Source: an uncultured Clostridia bacterium
GTDB taxonomy: Bacteria; Bacillota; Clostridia; Christensenellales; Aristaeellaceae
Assembly (NCBI GenBank): GCA_937907055.1
Contig: CALCTW010000080.1
Span: 1-16,343 of the forward strand
Reading direction: 5' to 3'
Length of the DNA stretch: 16,343 bases
How positions within the stretch are numbered: the stretch's first letter is position 1; the number at the start of each line of letters is the position of its first letter. Both the position numbers and the translations under genes were made by a program. This document shows positions 14,509 to 16,343 of the stretch, one piece after another. The notes under the pieces are model-generated. The model saw only the letters and a program-made list of their open reading frames with translations. It was not told where the DNA came from and ran no database searches.

Positions 14509-15102
14509 TCAGGTCAGTTTTTCCGAAAGATACCGGCACGCCTGTCCGATCCTTTCATCCACATGGTCAAAATGCCCGCCGGGCATGATCTCAAAACGGC
14601 AGCCGATACCCTGCTCTCGCATCCATTCCGCTGTTTTTCCGGCTTCGTCCTCCACGGTCTTCATTCGCGGGTTTCTTGTGTTCTTCTCCCGGTCTCCCAC
14701 GGAGATCCATACGCGCTCCGGCTGCTTTTTAAAGCCGTTCTCCTTCAGGTATTCATTCCACCCGTCATACCACAGGCTGCCGCTCACGGAAGCGGCACGG
14801 TCAAAAAGACTGCACCTTGTCATGGCCCACAGGCTGAACAGACCGGCCAGCGAATATCCCGCGATCGCACGCTTTTCCGGTATACCGTGTTCTTTTTCAT
14901 ATTGCTGTATGGCGTCTTCCAGCATTTTCAGGGTCATTTCGGCGTTGCCTGTAAAGGCACGCCCCTTTGCGATGGGCGGCGCCGGCCACGGTGTCAGTTC
15001 ATCATCCCAGCTGCCGATGGGGAAGGGGATCACCGCGCAATCAGGCAGCAGCGCCGCTGTTTCAGGTACATTGTCATGGCCGATCAGATAAATGTTGATC
15101 AT
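14509..15102 (-). CDS. Alpha/beta-hydrolase, putative esterase
   Basis: A 197-residue hydrolase of the putative-esterase (esterase D / Fes-like) type. The nucleophile elbow is AGYSLAG (81-87), with Ser84. Later segments are SGSLWYDGW (107-115), typical of this family, GDREKN (136-141), where Asp137 or a neighbour may be the acid, and PGGHFDH (174-180), with His177 as the probable base. There is no signal peptide, so it probably acts in the cytoplasm. It is shorter than secreted members of the family (usually over 250 residues) because the N-terminal sheet is compact. The substrate is unknown. The ribosome site is weak (AGAGAG just before the ATG). It is the first gene of the three-gene minus-strand group and starts only 14 bases after the hairpin that ends the EF-G-like gene; I found no clear promoter, so partial read-through is possible. 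Confidence 0.83.
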   Translation of the reverse strand: MINIYLIGHDNVPETAALLPDCAVIPFPIGSWDDELTPWPAPPIAKGRAFTGNAEMTLKMLEDAIQQYEKEHGIPEKRAIAGYSLAGLFSLWAMTRCSLFDRAASVSGSLWYDGWNEYLKENGFKKQPERVWISVGDREKNTRNPRMKTVEDEAGKTAEWMREQGIGCRFEIMPGGHFDHVDERIGQACRYLSEKLT

Positions 15103-15109
15103 GTCTCTC

Positions 15110-15146
15110 TGTAAAGAACGGGCTGCCTTGTAAAAGGCAGCCCGTT
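15110..15146 (-). terminator. Hairpin terminator after the EF-G-like gene
   Basis: A 13-bp perfect stem, AACGGGCTGCCTT / AAGGCAGCCCGTT (15117-15129 and 15134-15146), has a 4-base loop and lies 18 bases after the EF-G-like stop on the minus strand. The minus-strand tail is only a short T-rich stretch (TTCTTTAC), so termination may be incomplete and supply the esterase group. Confidence 0.75.
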
Positions 15147-15164
15147 TGATATTCAGGATAGGGA

Positions 15165-16343
15165 TTAATCTTCGTCTTCCTCTTCGATCTTCGCGGTTTC
15201 GATGATCTTCTTCGCGGCGTCGGAAGGCATTTCCTCATAGCGTTCAAACTTCATGGTGAAGCTGCCGCGGGCCTGCGTCATGGAACGCAGATCGGTCGCG
15301 TACTTGAACATTTCGCCCAGAGGCGCTTCAGCGGTCACGCGCTGCATCGCGCCCACCTTGTCCATACCCATGATACGGCCGCGGCGCTTGTTCATGTCGC
15401 CCATGATATCGCCCATGTATTCATCGGGTACAAACACTTCCACGTGCATGATGGGCTCCAGCAGCATCGGGCTTGCGGTGGTCAGCTGCTTGAAGGCCAG
15501 ACGCGCGGCGGTCTTGAAGGCCATTTCGGAGGAGTCAACGGGGTGATAGCTGCCGTCGTACAGCTGAGCGGTCAGACCCACAACGGGGAAGCCGGCCAGC
15601 ACGCCGCGGCGGATGTTTTCACGCAGACCCTTTTCAACAGCGGGGATGAAGTTGCGGGGCACGGTGCCGCCCACGACCGCGTCCTCAAAGTGGAACTCGG
15701 TATCGTTGGGGTCATCGTTGGGACGGAAGCGGATCTTAACGTCACCGAACTGACCATGACCGCCGGACTGCTTCTTATGACGGCCCTGAACATCGATGGG
15801 CTTGCGGATGCTCTCGCGGTAGGCGATCTTGGGATCAACGAAGTTGGCGGCAGCACCGAACTTGGACTGCAGCTTGTTGCGCAGCACTTCCAGGTGCAGT
15901 TCGCCCTGACCGGAGATGACGGTCTCGGCGGTTTCTTCGTTCTTTTCGATCTTCGCGGAAGGATCTTCTTCCTGCAGACGGCTCAGGCCGCTGAATACCT
16001 TATCTTCATCGCCCTGCTTGGCAGCGTATACAGCCTTGGAGAAGCAGGGTTCGGGATAGGCGATGGGGTCAAAGCGCACGGGATTGTTCTGATCGCACAG
16101 GGTATCACCGGAGGCGGTGAACTGCAGCTTGCTCAGCGCGCCCAGGTCACCGGCGTTCAGCACACCGGGATTGGACTGCTTCTTGCCGGTCAGCACAAAC
16201 AGACCGCTGGCCTTTTCAGCCTTTTCGGCGTTGGCGTTGTAAAGGGGCGTGGAGCCGGTCAGAGTACCGCTCATCACGCGCACCAGGCTCAGCTTACCCA
16301 CGAACGGGTCAGCGATGGTCTTGTATACGAAAGCGGAGAAGGG
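15165..16343 (-). CDS. EF-G-like translational GTPase, C-terminal part (start beyond window)
   Basis: Elongation-factor-G-type protein. EF-G drives ribosomal translocation; EF-G-like paralogues have less certain roles. The frame is open from the right edge (PFSAFVYKTIADPFVGKLS...), so GTPase domain I is outside the window and 392 residues (domains II-V) remain. Seen here are the domain II segment KTIADPFVGKLS, ISGQGELHLEVL in domain III, QSGGHGQFGDVKIRF and LYDGSYHPVDSSEMAFK in domain IV, and EPIMHVEVFVPDEYMGDIMG, RRGRIMGM and YATDLRSMTQARGSF in domain V. HKKQSGGHGQFG rather than the RQTGGRGQYG form suggests the EF-G-like (EF-G2) branch more than the main FusA, but the missing half would decide. 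The protein ends in an acidic tail (KIEEEDED). It is followed by a strong hairpin. Confidence 0.92.
   Translation of the reverse strand, partial: PFSAFVYKTIADPFVGKLSLVRVMSGTLTGSTPLYNANAEKAEKASGLFVLTGKKQSNPGVLNAGDLGALSKLQFTASGDTLCDQNNPVRFDPIAYPEPCFSKAVYAAKQGDEDKVFSGLSRLQEEDPSAKIEKNEETAETVISGQGELHLEVLRNKLQSKFGAAANFVDPKIAYRESIRKPIDVQGRHKKQSGGHGQFGDVKIRFRPNDDPNDTEFHFEDAVVGGTVPRNFIPAVEKGLRENIRRGVLAGFPVVGLTAQLYDGSYHPVDSSEMAFKTAARLAFKQLTTASPMLLEPIMHVEVFVPDEYMGDIMGDMNKRRGRIMGMDKVGAMQRVTAEAPLGEMFKYATDLRSMTQARGSFTMKFERYEEMPSDAAKKIIETAKIEEEDED

Overview
The window looks like chromosome from a moderately GC-rich Bacillota, probably a clostridial lineage. The evidence is a division and cell wall (dcw) cluster headed by mraZ, an FtsQ/DivIB-type protein, a meso-DAP-type MurE (DNPR motif), a secreted SpoIID/LytB-domain protein, strong AGGAGG ribosome binding sites and sigma-A-like promoters. 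No mobile element, phage gene, CRISPR array, tRNA or rRNA was seen. The genus cannot be fixed by reading alone.

Layout, plus strand. (1) 1-1217: the 3' part of glycyl-tRNA synthetase, ending at a hairpin. (2) 1432-2652: a small unit with its own promoter. It encodes a 134-residue double zinc-ribbon protein with an acidic tail, coupled by an ATGA overlap to a calcineurin-like metallophosphoesterase. An in-frame TAG interrupts the phosphoesterase at codon 68, and the unit ends at a clear intrinsic terminator. (3) 2653-3129: about 480 bases without a convincing gene, holding an AT-rich block of TTGTAA/TTACAA repeats, many small inverted repeats and the mraZ promoter. (4) 3130-9261: mraZ, an ftsL-like gene, murE, mraY, murD and ftsQ. 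(5) 9262-12147: a terminator, phased TTGTAA repeats, a new promoter, ftsA, ftsZ and a double-hairpin terminator.

Layout, minus strand, reading from the right edge. The C-terminal 392 residues of an EF-G-like translation factor end at a 13-bp hairpin. Three closely packed genes follow: an alpha/beta-hydrolase esterase, a GNAT acetyltransferase and a SpoIID/LytB-SH3 cell wall protein. This group converges on ftsZ.

The central genes cooperate. MurD and MurE build the UDP-MurNAc peptide, MraY moves it onto the lipid carrier, FtsL and FtsQ act at the septum, and FtsA anchors FtsZ filaments to the membrane. The cluster is reduced: rsmH, the division transpeptidase, murF, ftsW, murG, murC and murB are all absent from their usual places. 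It is also split into at least two transcription units by a terminator before ftsA.

The main points for a second look are the TAG-interrupted phosphoesterase (none of the 15 genes in the window ends in TAG), the stripped-down dcw order, the 11-bp-phased TTGTAA/TTACAA repeats shared by the mraZ and ftsA upstream regions, and non-consensus ATP-site motifs in FtsA. I did not find an obviously new defence, mobile or biosynthetic system.
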